Positions 1 to 9,141 of a stretch of 64,000 nucleotides of DNA are shown here, piece after piece. Within the stretch, counting starts at the first letter, position 1. The number at the start of each line of letters is the position of its first letter. Source of the DNA: Clostridioides difficile (GTDB lineage Bacteria > Bacillota > Clostridia > Peptostreptococcales > Peptostreptococcaceae); the NCBI GenBank assembly GCA_024919175.1, contig CP103804.1, positions 3,906,001 to 3,970,000 of the forward strand. Direction: 5' to 3'. Made by a program: the position numbers and the translations under genes. Below the pieces are notes generated by a model. The model did not search any database, was not told where the DNA came from, and saw nothing but the letters and a program-made list of their open reading frames with translations.

Positions 1-1139
1 GCTAAATTTTCCATATCATTTTGGTCTGCTTTCATATGGTTTGTATAACAAACATCAACACCCATTGGTAATCCATGTAATTTCCCCATAAAGTGGTCTT
101 CCAGTCCTGCCCTCATTACTTCCTTTGCATCATATAGATATTCTGGTCCTATAAACCCAACTACTGTGTTTACTAAAAACGGCTCAAACTTTTTAGCAAA
201 TCCATAACATCTAGCTTCCATAGTAACTTGGTCTATTCCATGATGTGCTTCTGAAGAAAGCTCCGAACCTTGCCCTGTTTCAAAATACATTACATTTGGG
301 CCAGTGCCTGTTCCATGCTTTAATGCTAAATTTCTTGCTTCTTCAATAGTTGCTGAATTAAATCCAAAAGCTTCATTTCCTTTTTCAGAACCAGCTATTG
401 ATTGGAATATTAAATCTGTTGGAGCTCCATTTCTTATAGCTTCCATTTGTGTTGTAACATGAGCTAACACACAAGTTTGAGTAGGTATTTTATATTTTTG
501 TTTTACTTCCTCAAATCTCTTTAATACTTTAGTTACACTTTCAACTGAATCATCAACTGGGTTTAATCCAAGTACTGCATCACCTATTCCAAAAGTTAGA
601 CCTTCCAGAAGTGATGCAAGTATCCCATCTGGGTCATCTGTTGGATGGTTTGGTTGAAGTCTAGCTGATAAAGTCCCTTCTTCACCTATTGTTGTATTGC
701 AATGAGCTGTGACTTTTATCTTCTTAGCTGCATAAACTAAGTCCATATTTGACATTAACTTTGCAACTGCTGCTGTCATTTCTGAAGTTAATCCTCTTGA
801 TACTCTTTTTATATCTAAACTACTTGTTTCACTATCTAATAGCCACTCTCTAAGTTCTGAAACAGTCCAGTCCTTTATTTCACTATAAACTTTTTCATTT
901 ACTCCATCTTGAATTATTCTTGTGACCTCATCTTCATCATAAGGAACTGCGGGATTGTTTCTTATGTCCTCTAATTTTATATGAGATAAAACTACTTTTG
1001 CTGCAACTCTCTCTTCTGCACTTTGAGCTGCAAGACCAGCTAACTTATCACCAGACTTTTCTTCATTTGCTTTTGCCATTACGTCATATAGCCCTTTAAA
1101 CTGATAAGTACGCCCAAATAATTTTGTCTTTAAAATCAT
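1..1139 (-). CDS. eutB: Ethanolamine ammonia-lyase large subunit (partial)
   Basis: EutB is the catalytic large subunit of the adenosylcobalamin-dependent lyase that splits ethanolamine into acetaldehyde and ammonia inside the eut microcompartment. The reading frame runs open from the start codon at 1139 to the window edge, about 379 residues of a family that is usually near 455, so the C-terminus lies outside. It begins MILKTKLFG and contains the conserved stretch IFQSIAGSEKGNEAFGFN and the ETGQGSELSSEAHHG motif of the TIM-barrel active site. It starts 16 bases after eutA in the same direction, so the two are co-transcribed. A GGGGGT run about seven bases upstream is the likely ribosome binding site. 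Identification is secure. Confidence 0.95.
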   Translation of the reverse strand, partial: MILKTKLFGRTYQFKGLYDVMAKANEEKSGDKLAGLAAQSAEERVAAKVVLSHIKLEDIRNNPAVPYDEDEVTRIIQDGVNEKVYSEIKDWTVSELREWLLDSETSSLDIKRVSRGLTSEMTAAVAKLMSNMDLVYAAKKIKVTAHCNTTIGEEGTLSARLQPNHPTDDPDGILASLLEGLTFGIGDAVLGLNPVDDSVESVTKVLKRFEEVKQKYKIPTQTCVLAHVTTQMEAIRNGAPTDLIFQSIAGSEKGNEAFGFNSATIEEARNLALKHGTGTGPNVMYFETGQGSELSSEAHHGIDQVTMEARCYGFAKKFEPFLVNTVVGFIGPEYLYDAKEVMRAGLEDHFMGKLHGLPMGVDVCYTNHMKADQNDMENL

Positions 1140-1155
1140 CTCCTTACCCCCTTTT

Positions 1156-2589
1156 TTAATTAAAAACTAATGTCTTTATTACTACAGGTAACACCTTACC
1201 TTCAGCTATTGGCTTTCCAATATCTATGTAGTCTCCATTTTCAACCTTAATGCTATCTATACAAATAATATCTTTTTTGTAATCTAAAACTGCACAAATA
1301 GATTGTCCTAATACTTTTGCCATGTCATTTTCTATGATTACTACAAATGGCAAGTCATTTTCTATAATTTCTTTCATGCCACTTACTAATCCACGTGCAT
1401 ACTCTTGTATTTCTAAAAAACTTGGATTCTTGCTTCCTTCTATAGCTATAACAATTTTTTGTAAGTCATTTTCTAATTTAAACCAATTCAACTTATTTTT
1501 TATACTTTCACTTAATTCCTTTTCATTGCTAGTTTCTTCTTCTCGTGATAGTTTTAAAACAGGTAGATTTTTAAGTGGAAAATCTTCACTTGTATAAGTT
1601 ATAGTACTTCCACTTACTTCAGTTGTATGAGAACCAGCCCCTACTACTGTAGCTCTAATAGTTTCTAGTGGAGTTATTACATTTATTTGTTTTAGTTCTT
1701 CACAATTTTTTATCGCTTGACCTAACAAAATACCCAAGTCTCCATATTTAAAATATTCATCTATTTCTTTATCATGGTAAATGTAATCAGCAACCCCACC
1801 AGAAAAAGATATATTCTCTATCTTTTCATTTAAATTTATAGATTTATTAGTTACTATAAACTCAAATAGACTTGTTTTCTTTTTTATTCCTATACTTTGT
1901 AGTATTAAATCAACCATTATATCTATTATTGGCTTTGTGTTTTCTACAGTTGCTATAGTTCCTATTTGAAGTCCTAAATTATAATCTTTTATGATTTTTT
2001 CTATTTTAGGTGATATATAAGTTATTTTTTTGCTATGCTTATCTATTTTTATAAGTCTCCCACCTATATCTAGACAGCCAGTATCTAAGACTTCACCTCT
2101 TTTAAATAAAGCTAAATTACTAGTTCCGCCACCTATATCTAGATTTACAACATTAGTTGAATGATTTTTAGAATAAATATGAGCCCCTGCTCCTTTGCCA
2201 GATATGATACTTTCTAAATCTGGTCCTGCTGTTGCCACCACAAAATCTCCTGCAAATCCACTTAAATTATGAAGTACATAATTTGCATTTTCTTTTCTTG
2301 CAGTTTCTCCAGTTATAATAACTGCTCCTGTATGTATGTCTTCTTTAGATATATTTGCTTTTTTATATTCACTATCAACTATGTTTTTTATTTCATTTCC
2401 ATTTATCTCATTGTTGGAGATAAGAGGTGTAAAGTATATTTCACTTTTATATACGATTTCTTTGTCTATTATACTTATCCTAGGTACTGAAAAACTAGAT
2501 GCAGTGTTTTCAACTATCAATTTAGAAAATATTAGTTGAGTAGTACTTGTCCCAATATCTATCCCAACACTTAATAACTCTTCTCTCAT
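1156..2589 (-). CDS. eutA: Ethanolamine ammonia-lyase reactivating factor EutA
   Basis: EutA is an ATP-dependent chaperone that removes damaged cobalamin from EutBC so that active cofactor can rebind. The 477-residue protein has the actin/Hsp70-like ATPase fold of the family. Visible motifs are the N-terminal phosphate-1 motif GIDIGTSTTQ near residue 9, the second phosphate loop NLDIGGGTSNLALF near residue 150 and GGVADYI near 270. The length is normal. It lies between eutP (62 bases upstream) and eutB (16 bases downstream). From memory, eutV and eutW sit between eutP and eutA in reference C. difficile; there is no room for them here. Confidence 0.93.
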   Translation of the reverse strand: MREELLSVGIDIGTSTTQLIFSKLIVENTASSFSVPRISIIDKEIVYKSEIYFTPLISNNEINGNEIKNIVDSEYKKANISKEDIHTGAVIITGETARKENANYVLHNLSGFAGDFVVATAGPDLESIISGKGAGAHIYSKNHSTNVVNLDIGGGTSNLALFKRGEVLDTGCLDIGGRLIKIDKHSKKITYISPKIEKIIKDYNLGLQIGTIATVENTKPIIDIMVDLILQSIGIKKKTSLFEFIVTNKSINLNEKIENISFSGGVADYIYHDKEIDEYFKYGDLGILLGQAIKNCEELKQINVITPLETIRATVVGAGSHTTEVSGSTITYTSEDFPLKNLPVLKLSREEETSNEKELSESIKNKLNWFKLENDLQKIVIAIEGSKNPSFLEIQEYARGLVSGMKEIIENDLPFVVIIENDMAKVLGQSICAVLDYKKDIICIDSIKVENGDYIDIGKPIAEGKVLPVVIKTLVFN

Positions 2590-2651
2590 TTTCTCACCTC
2601 ATAATTTAAAAGTATTTCTTAAACAAAGAAGTTAGATTGTTCTATAGACTA

Positions 2652-3104
2652 TCAATATTTTTCTTCCAATGACCTTATCTCATTTAAATATTCGAATAAT
2701 TCATCTATACCTACATCATCTATTGTGTCTACTTTAAATATTTTACTGACTCCTGCTAATGTCAATCTTTCTATTCCTAAATTTATTTGATTTTTATCTA
2801 ATTTATTTATCTTAGTCATAATGCCTATAGTTTCTTTACAAAATATACTTGCAAAGCCTGGTGCCATATAATTTTCTTCTTGAGTTGCATCATAAACTAT
2901 AGCTACCACTTTAGCATCTACAGCTGTAGTTATTAAAGCATTATACAATGCTCTATTTTCCATATATTCACCTGGGGTATCTATTGCATTTTTATAAATT
3001 TCTATTGACTGTGTTTTTTTGTATTGAATCTCTAGTTCATCTAGTTTTTGGCAAAGAGTAGTTTTTCCACTACTTGTTTTTCCCATAAAAATTATATTTT
3101 TCAT
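2652..3104 (-). CDS. eutP: EutP/PduV-type small GTPase of the ethanolamine operon
   Basis: This 150-residue P-loop protein has the Walker A motif GKTSSGKTT at residues 8-16, a switch-like DTPGEY near residue 44 and a base-recognition motif TKINKLD near residue 98. These are hallmarks of EutP, which in other bacteria has been linked to acetate kinase activity or microcompartment positioning. It starts immediately after the eutS stop codon with one base between the two genes, so the pair is translationally coupled. The precise role in clostridia is not settled. Confidence 0.9.
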   Translation of the reverse strand: MKNIIFMGKTSSGKTTLCQKLDELEIQYKKTQSIEIYKNAIDTPGEYMENRALYNALITTAVDAKVVAIVYDATQEENYMAPGFASIFCKETIGIMTKINKLDKNQINLGIERLTLAGVSKIFKVDTIDDVGIDELFEYLNEIRSLEEKY

Positions 3105-3105
3105 T

Positions 3106-3456
3106 TTATGTCCTCGTTATCTTAGTTGATGAAAAATTCAATATCTCACCTAACACTTCTAATACTTCATTTAATGCAGATTCTACAGAACTTACATCTC
3201 CAGATATTACCAAAGACCCACTAAATCTATCTATAAATCCAAGCGATATATCTGATGATTTTGTTGCTACATCTGCTGCTATTATTGAAGCTTCACTCGG
3301 CGTTATTGTAAGAATACCGATTGCATCTTTTCTATCTAGTATTAATCCTAACTTTTTGTATATATCTTCATTTGGATTAGCTATTATATGAGCAAGTGTT
3401 ACTTGCTTTCCTGGAACATATTCTTGTATAATTCTTTGTTTAGTTTCTTCGCTCAA
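3106..3456 (-). CDS. eutS: Microcompartment shell protein EutS
   Basis: EutS is a hexameric BMC-domain shell protein of the ethanolamine microcompartment, with a circularly permuted fold and a bent hexamer in characterised homologues. The 116-residue length and the core TPSEASIIAADVATKSS and GSLVISGDVSSVESAL are typical. It sits between eutG and eutP on the same strand, as expected for the beginning of a clostridial eut operon. The N-terminal sequence (MSEETKQRIIQEYVPGKQVT) is also characteristic of EutS. Confidence 0.93.
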   Translation of the reverse strand: MSEETKQRIIQEYVPGKQVTLAHIIANPNEDIYKKLGLILDRKDAIGILTITPSEASIIAADVATKSSDISLGFIDRFSGSLVISGDVSSVESALNEVLEVLGEILNFSSTKITRT

Positions 3457-3483
3457 TTTTGCCCCCTAATTTTTATCACATTT

Positions 3484-4614
3484 TCACTTAATTTTATTTA
3501 GTATTTCTATTATGTCTTCTTCTATGGGGACTTTAGGATTTGCAATAGTACATCCATCTTGAATAGCCAAAACTGCTATTTCACTCTGTAAATTACTTAG
3601 TTCTTCCAAATTTACATTGCATTCTCTCAGTTTAATTGGCATGTTTAATTCTTTTTGTAGTTTTTTTATTTCATTAACTAAACTCTTCACACCACTTCTT
3701 GTATTTGATGTACTAAGACCTATTAACTTTGATATTTGTGCATATTTTTTTGCCGATAATGAGTAATCTGTATTTGAATATCCTGTGATATTAGCATTGT
3801 ATTCTATTACATGTGGCAATAATATTGCATTTGCTCTTCCATGTGGTATATGAAACTTTCCACCAAGGACATGTGCTATAGAGTGATTTATTCCTAATGA
3901 TGCTTGATTAAATGCCATTCCAGCTAAACAAGATGCATTATGCATTTTTTCTCTAGCCTCTAAATCATTTCCATCCTTATATGCTTTCAATAAATATTCA
4001 AATACTAGTTTTATTGCCTTTTCAGCAAGTGCATCAGAAAAATCATTAGCATTTACTGATACATATGCTTCTAATGCATGTGTCAAAACATCCATTCCAG
4101 TATCTGCTGTTATAAAACCTGGCACTGTTTTAACCAACTCTGGGTCTAGTATTGCTACATCTGGAATTAATTCATCTGACACTAGAGGATACTTTGCACC
4201 TTTTTGCTTATCTGTTATTACAGAAAATGATGTTACTTCTGAGCCAGTTCCACTTGTTGTTGGTATAGCAATAAATTCAATTTCATTAGTTTTTAGAATT
4301 TGCTTTGAAAAGTCCTTTATAGCTTTGGCTGCATCTATTGCAGAACCTCCACCTAAAGCTATTACTGTATCTGGCTTTATATTTTTTAATACTTCGATGC
4401 CTTGTACTACTGTATCTATAGGTGGGTCTGGTACTATATCGCTAAATACCTCATATGTACTGTGTTTTAAATTTACCAAGATTTTATCTATAGTTTTTGA
4501 TTTAACCATAAAAGGGTCTGTTATAACCAATACTTTTTTATCTTTTATCTCTTGTAAGTATTCTAAAGAACCTACTCCAAATTTTACTTTGGTTTTTATT
4601 TCAAAATTATTCAA
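3484..4614 (-). CDS. eutG: Iron-containing alcohol dehydrogenase EutG
   Basis: EutG reduces acetaldehyde made by the lyase to ethanol and regenerates NAD. The 376-residue protein has the group III alcohol dehydrogenase pattern: the NAD-binding GGGSAIDAAKA near residue 90, then TSGTGSEVT near 130, and the metal-ligand histidines in NHSIAHVLGGKFHIPHG near 243-259. The best start is a TTG at 4614, preceded by GAGGAG six bases upstream. It is the first gene of the eut set here and is separated from the upstream ureohydrolase gene by a strong hairpin. Confidence 0.9.
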   Translation of the reverse strand: MNNFEIKTKVKFGVGSLEYLQEIKDKKVLVITDPFMVKSKTIDKILVNLKHSTYEVFSDIVPDPPIDTVVQGIEVLKNIKPDTVIALGGGSAIDAAKAIKDFSKQILKTNEIEFIAIPTTSGTGSEVTSFSVITDKQKGAKYPLVSDELIPDVAILDPELVKTVPGFITADTGMDVLTHALEAYVSVNANDFSDALAEKAIKLVFEYLLKAYKDGNDLEAREKMHNASCLAGMAFNQASLGINHSIAHVLGGKFHIPHGRANAILLPHVIEYNANITGYSNTDYSLSAKKYAQISKLIGLSTSNTRSGVKSLVNEIKKLQKELNMPIKLRECNVNLEELSNLQSEIAVLAIQDGCTIANPKVPIEEDIIEILNKIK

Positions 4615-4666
4615 TCTAATCTCCTCTTTTATAAAAACTTATTTAAAATTAAACAATTGTTAAGCA

Positions 4667-4696
4667 AAAGCCCCACAGAACAACCTATGGAGCTTT
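4667..4696 (-). terminator. Hairpin between ureohydrolase gene and eutG
   Basis: On the minus strand a 12-pair stem (AAAGCTCCATAG with CTGTGGGGCTTT) closes a six-base loop GTTGTT and is followed by TTTTG. It lies after the ureohydrolase stop and 53 bases before eutG. It may simply end the upstream transcript. It may also be the leader attenuator of the eut operon, since clostridial and enterococcal eut leaders are controlled by EutV antitermination. I could not see a convincing pair of ANTAR hairpin loops. Confidence 0.75.
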
Positions 4697-4772
4697 TATT
4701 AAGCTTTCAATATTTCGTTATGACATTATTTCAGTAAATATCGGATTTTAGTAAAGTCAAGAATCTTGTATA

Positions 4773-5732
4773 TTAATACTTTATGTTATGCTTTTTCTTA
4801 TAAGCTATATGAGATATAAATTCATACATTATACCTGCAGCCGTAAGTGAAGTAACATTTCCAGCATCATATTGTGGTGCAACCTCAACAAGGTCATACC
4901 CTACTATATTCAACTCTTTTAATCCTCTTATTATTTCCAATGTTTGGGCAGATGAGAATCCACCTATAACAGGAGTTCCTGTACCTGGCGCATAAGCTGG
5001 GTCAACAAAATCTATATCAAATGTAAGGAATGCTTTTGAATCACCAACACGTTGTTTAATTCTTTCTATTATTTCTTCTGTAGTCATTTTATGACATTCA
5101 ACAGCTTTTAAAACTTCATATCCTAAATCAGTTGAATGATACTTATCTTCTTCACCATAATAACCTTCTCTTATTCCAACTTGAATTGATTTAGATGTAT
5201 CAACAAGATTTTCTTTAGCAGCATGATAGAAAGGGGTTCCATGACTATAAGGCTTTCCAAAATATTCTGCTATTGTATCATAATGAGAGTCAAAGTGTAT
5301 TAAAGCAACTGGTCCATGAACCTTATGACAAGCTCTTAATTCTGGTAATGTTACACTATGGTCTCCTCCCATAGCTATTGGAACTACACCATTTTCAAAG
5401 ATAGGTAACATTCCCTCTGTGATTACATCAAATGTATCTTCTACATATCCTGGTACAGAACCTAAATCACCATAATCTACCCCAGAACAATAGTCAAATA
5501 TACCAACATCAAGAACTGGATTATATGGTTTACAACCAAGAACTGACATTTCTCTTATTGATGATGGACCAAATCTAGCACCAACTCTAAATGTAGCGCA
5601 TGAATCAAATGGTATACCAACAACAGCAAAATCCACATCTTCTGTTGTAACTACATTTTGTAATCTCATAAACGTTTTAATTCCTGCAAATCTAGGTGAT
5701 TTTAAAGAATTTATTGTTTTATATTTAATCAT
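4773..5732 (-). CDS. Ureohydrolase family enzyme (agmatinase-like)
   Basis: The 319-residue protein carries all binuclear manganese motifs of the arginase/agmatinase family: GGDHSVTLP near residue 120, HFDSHYDT near 145 and SFDIDFVDPAYAPGTGTP-like text (FDIDFVDPAYAPGTG) near 235. Such enzymes remove urea from a guanidino compound. It looks like an agmatinase, but agmatinase, guanidinobutyrase and other ureohydrolases cannot be told apart by eye. It follows a EutH-type permease gene and an aminoalcohol-kinase-like gene, which hints at a substrate other than agmatine. The substrate is therefore open. Confidence 0.85.
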   Translation of the reverse strand: MIKYKTINSLKSPRFAGIKTFMRLQNVVTTEDVDFAVVGIPFDSCATFRVGARFGPSSIREMSVLGCKPYNPVLDVGIFDYCSGVDYGDLGSVPGYVEDTFDVITEGMLPIFENGVVPIAMGGDHSVTLPELRACHKVHGPVALIHFDSHYDTIAEYFGKPYSHGTPFYHAAKENLVDTSKSIQVGIREGYYGEEDKYHSTDLGYEVLKAVECHKMTTEEIIERIKQRVGDSKAFLTFDIDFVDPAYAPGTGTPVIGGFSSAQTLEIIRGLKELNIVGYDLVEVAPQYDAGNVTSLTAAGIMYEFISHIAYKKKHNIKY

Positions 5733-5785
5733 AACTACTCCCCCTAATTTTTATCGTTTTTTGTTATTTTTTTATCAAATTTGAA

Positions 5786-6994
5786 TTAAGCTTCAACTAC
5801 ACCATCTTCTTTTTCCATCTTAAGAACGTATGGAACTGCAATTAATTTTGCAAACATTATACCTATTATTCCACCTACTATTTGACCAACAAGTATTGCA
5901 ATAACCAAGTTTGGTTGGAAATTGACATTGAAAGCTATAAAATCTCCTAAAGAATATCCTGCACAAACTAAAAACGACATAGATATTACTTTGCTTGTTG
6001 GTTTCATATCTTTAACTAATCCAAAAATTGCGATACCATTTGCCATACATGCAACTAATCCAGCACTACCTGCACTATCTAGCCCAGCTATTGAGCCAAG
6101 TTTCTCCAGTGGCTTTTTAAAATACTTACGTATAAGGTAAACCATAGGAAATGCTCCACAAAGCATCATTGCAATACTGCCTAGAAGTTCAATAGACCTA
6201 AACATTTCTTTCTCATCTGCAAACATCGGGTCAAATCCCCAACTTCCAAATACTTTAGTAAAGATACCTGTATAGTGTTCGACAATAGATGATACTACGA
6301 CTATTATTAATATGCTTGTAAGACCTTTTCCAAAATACATGAATCCTTTTATCATTCCATTAGGGAATAACTTTAGTCCTAATGCAAGCAACAAACACAC
6401 CACAACAATAGGAATTAGATTTTGGAAAATCATTAACATACTTAAACTTAATGTATAATCAGAACTTCCTACTGTAGAAAGTGTTGTACGTATTGTAGGA
6501 CTTGTAAGTAATGCAACCATATATGATGTGAATACTCCAAAAGGTACTGATAAAAATCCAGACATAGCTCCTAAAGCTAAGTACTTATAATCTTTTTTAT
6601 CTAAAATTGAAAGCCCTATTGGAATATTAAATGCTACTGTAGATGCACACATAAATCCAACTGCTAATACTATCACTAATATTTCACTTGTTTTCCCAAT
6701 TTCTATAGCTAAAGCATATGAACCGCAATCCGGTGGCATAATCATAGCCGCTGCTACCACTGGGTCTGCACCAAACATACTAAACAACTTCCCAAATATT
6801 TTCTCTACCCCGACTTTTAGATACGGAACAGATACCATAAGACCAACTATTGGTATAAACATCGTTGCCATAGTATGTAAGCCTTCATCAAAAGATTTGG
6901 CTAGCTCTGACTCTTCTTTGAAAATCTTTGCTAAACCTCCAGCTACACAACAAGCCATGATGATATACAGTACTGAGTCTCCTAATAATTCCAT
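5786..6994 (-). CDS. EutH-type ethanolamine permease homologue
   Basis: A 402-residue, strongly hydrophobic protein with roughly ten membrane segments. It resembles EutH, the ethanolamine uptake protein: features include FDEGLHTMATMFIPIVGLMV near residue 35, ADPVVAAAMIMPPDCGSYALA near 76 and the loop YLALGAMSGFLSVPFGVF near 137. It stands outside the eut operon proper, with the ureohydrolase gene 53 bases downstream and the kinase gene 85 bases upstream. It is thus likely a second, specialised member of the family importing the substrate of those enzymes. A GGGGGT ribosome binding site precedes the ATG. Confidence 0.8.
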   Translation of the reverse strand: MELLGDSVLYIIMACCVAGGLAKIFKEESELAKSFDEGLHTMATMFIPIVGLMVSVPYLKVGVEKIFGKLFSMFGADPVVAAAMIMPPDCGSYALAIEIGKTSEILVIVLAVGFMCASTVAFNIPIGLSILDKKDYKYLALGAMSGFLSVPFGVFTSYMVALLTSPTIRTTLSTVGSSDYTLSLSMLMIFQNLIPIVVVCLLLALGLKLFPNGMIKGFMYFGKGLTSILIIVVVSSIVEHYTGIFTKVFGSWGFDPMFADEKEMFRSIELLGSIAMMLCGAFPMVYLIRKYFKKPLEKLGSIAGLDSAGSAGLVACMANGIAIFGLVKDMKPTSKVISMSFLVCAGYSLGDFIAFNVNFQPNLVIAILVGQIVGGIIGIMFAKLIAVPYVLKMEKEDGVVEA

Positions 6995-7079
6995 ACAGTA
7001 TACCCCCTATGTACTAAAAATATTAATTAGCTCTTTATTACTTAATTTTTATTATATTTCTTATGCTAATAAATACTTC

Positions 7080-8090
7080 TTATGCTAGTGCTTCTACAGA
7101 TTCTGTAAAGTTAGGGTCATTTATTATATCTAAGTAATGGTCAAAGTTTTCATCCTTCATAAATTCTATACAGTCAGCTGCACGAGTTCTTCCATATTCC
7201 CAATAGAAATCATGGTCTTTACCATATGTTATTTGAACTAATGACCATAAAGACCAATGTGCATTAACTAAGAACTTACTTGTAAGTAATCTTGCTCTTT
7301 GCTCTTCTGTTGGCTCTCCACCAAAGTATGTTCTTACATAAAGCTCTTCTTTATCTTTTGGAAGAGGATTTTCTACACACACACATGCCATATCGTAAAA
7401 TCTATCATTTGTTCCACCGTATTCCCAGTCTATTACACGCATAACTTTTCCATCATACATAAAGTTTTCTGCTAGTGTATCGTTGTGACAAGGAACTAAT
7501 TTTTGTGGGTTATTTTGATAAGCAATTTCTATTATATCTACCTTTTCTGTTATACTATCCCATCCATCATATCTCTTATCAAATCCATTTTCTTCAAGTA
7601 TTTGTATGTACTCTTTCATCTTAGCTATTGGGTTAAATACACTTTTAAACTCCATTCCACTATCATGGTATTTTCTCATAATTTCTGCTGATTTCATAAC
7701 TACATCTGAATTATTTATAAAATCCTCTGCATGCATTGTATCTGATTTTATAAACTCACAAAGTTGTGAACCTGTTTTTGGGTCATAGTAATATATTTCT
7801 GGAGCTATTCCAAGACATGACATTAAAGAAGCATTGTGCTTTTCTGCTGGACGATTTATATATCCTGCTGTTCCTACTCCTGCTACACGCATTGCTATTT
7901 GAGTTCCATCTTCAATCTCAAGCTTAAAGTTTTTATTTGTAAGTCCACCTGGCATTATTTCTATTTTACTAAGTTCTTGACTAAATGCTGTTTTTGTTAA
8001 ATTAATTAACCTAAGGAAATCTTGAATTTCATAAGGTTGGATTACCTCTCCAAATACTGACATATTTTCTCTTATACTTTCATTTTTCAT
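7080..8090 (-). CDS. Choline/ethanolamine kinase family (LicA-like) protein
   Basis: The 336-residue protein has the aminoglycoside-phosphotransferase/choline-kinase fold. The catalytic loop is CHNDTLAENF near residue 205 and the metal-binding DWEYGG near 224; the N-terminal lobe has GGLTNKNFKLEI near residue 48. These enzymes phosphorylate choline, ethanolamine or related alcohols with ATP in the cytosol. It is the first gene of a three-gene minus-strand unit with the EutH-like permease and the ureohydrolase, transcribed from the promoter at 8166-8194. AAAGGAG precedes the ATG. The exact substrate cannot be deduced. Confidence 0.85.
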   Translation of the reverse strand: MKNESIRENMSVFGEVIQPYEIQDFLRLINLTKTAFSQELSKIEIMPGGLTNKNFKLEIEDGTQIAMRVAGVGTAGYINRPAEKHNASLMSCLGIAPEIYYYDPKTGSQLCEFIKSDTMHAEDFINNSDVVMKSAEIMRKYHDSGMEFKSVFNPIAKMKEYIQILEENGFDKRYDGWDSITEKVDIIEIAYQNNPQKLVPCHNDTLAENFMYDGKVMRVIDWEYGGTNDRFYDMACVCVENPLPKDKEELYVRTYFGGEPTEEQRARLLTSKFLVNAHWSLWSLVQITYGKDHDFYWEYGRTRAADCIEFMKDENFDHYLDIINDPNFTESVEALA

Positions 8091-8165
8091 AATAATTTCT
8101 CCTTTGTATGATTTGTTTTTGGTTAAAACTTTTTCTATTAAAAACCATTTTCCTTTGATTAGAAT

Positions 8166-8194
8166 TCTATATCTTTGTGCAACACAAAGGTCAA
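8166..8194 (-). promoter_or_regulatory. Sigma-A promoter with palindromic operator in the spacer
   Basis: On the minus strand TTGACC (8189-8194) and TATAGA (8166-8171) are separated by 17 bases. The spacer contains a perfect inverted repeat, CTTTGTG-TTG-CACAAAG (8173-8189), overlapping the edge of the -35 element. A regulator bound there would block RNA polymerase, so the kinase-permease-ureohydrolase unit is probably repressed until an inducer appears. The cognate regulator is not identifiable from the window. Confidence 0.7.
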
Positions 8195-8271
8195 CACTAT
8201 TTTTGTTTAATTTTTTGTTATATTGGATTTTTTTATATATTCTTTAGGTTTTATCTGTATTTGCGGAAATA

Positions 8272-8307
8272 AAAAAACTTTTAAATAAAGTTATTTAAAA
8301 GTTTTTT
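8272..8307 (-). terminator. Terminator of the BlaI-like gene
   Basis: A perfect 17-base inverted repeat (AAAAAACTTTTAAATAA and its complement) with a two-base loop. It lies 24 bases past the stop codon of the repressor gene and gives a run of T on either strand. Confidence 0.8.
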
Positions 8308-8330
8308 ATCATATCATTAAAATTATGTAA

Positions 8331-8699
8331 TTATTTTTCATCATCTTCCCAGTTTTTCACCCACTCTTCTAAAGAATTTATTTTTTCTTCGCTCAATTTG
8401 TCTTCACAGAATAGTAAAATCAAACTTTTTATAGATAAACTATTTAGATTCTTCGATATAAAGTCATGGTATTTTTCCTCTTTAATAGCAGCAGTATAAT
8501 ATGTGCATTTGTCTGTTTCTTGTATATATAAAAAATTTTTCTTTGCTAATTTTGATAGAATTTTTAAGGTTGTTTTTTCGGAGTAATCATATTTTTCTTT
8601 CATGTGATTAATAACTTCACATGATTTTACTTTTATATCTGAGTTCCAAATAAATTTCATTACGATTATTTCTGACCTTGATATTTTTCTAAAATACAT
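8331..8699 (-). CDS. BlaI/MecI-family transcriptional repressor
   Basis: A winged-helix protein of the penicillinase-repressor family: the N-terminus YFRKISRSEIIVMKFIWNS matches the first helix of BlaI, followed by the recognition region YSEKTTLKILSKLAKKNFL. The frame is open 12 codons further upstream, but GGGGGC lies about eight bases before the internal ATG at 8699 and nothing similar precedes the outer ATG. I therefore take 8699 as the start, giving 122 residues. No BlaR1 sensor or beta-lactamase gene is adjacent, so the target and signal are unknown. Confidence 0.8.
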   Translation of the reverse strand: MYFRKISRSEIIVMKFIWNSDIKVKSCEVINHMKEKYDYSEKTTLKILSKLAKKNFLYIQETDKCTYYTAAIKEEKYHDFISKNLNSLSIKSLILLFCEDKLSEEKINSLEEWVKNWEDDEK

Positions 8700-9141
8700 G
8701 ATTATCGCCCCCAAATATTGTCTATTTAAATACATAGTATAGCAATCATTTTATATAATCAAATCCAATTTTTACCAATTAGAATTTCATATAATTAAGT
8801 AAAAATTAGATAACAAATTCAAGGATATTAGAAGACGATTATATAACAGTAAGAGGTATAAGTGCTGTAACTATAAACTTATAAATCAACTATGGGAGGA
8901 AATATAACTATACCAGGAATATCTGTATTTAAGATAAATTAATATTCTTAAAAGGAATTTTATAAAAGAGTTTTATAATTATAAATAAATTATTATAAAA
9001 CTCTTTTTTATAATGATTAATAGGCTTTATTGATAAAGCTTTATTTTTTACTTATTGTCATTAATAAAACATAATAAAATACACCACTTGATTAAACTAA
9101 TCTTATAATATATATACAAAAAATACTCATTATACTATTGC
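8700..9141. other. Intergenic region with small gene remnant and terminator
   Basis: No intact gene is visible. Around 8830-8940 the plus strand shows short open pieces in shifted frames (for example ITVRGISAVTIN, then ITIPGISVFKIN before a stop), which look like the end of a decayed gene of unknown family. A long hairpin at 8964-9007 (AAAAGAGTTTTATAAT pairing with its complement, then CTTTTTT-like text) is a probable terminator for that remnant on the plus strand, or for the MATE gene on the minus strand. Confidence 0.5.
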
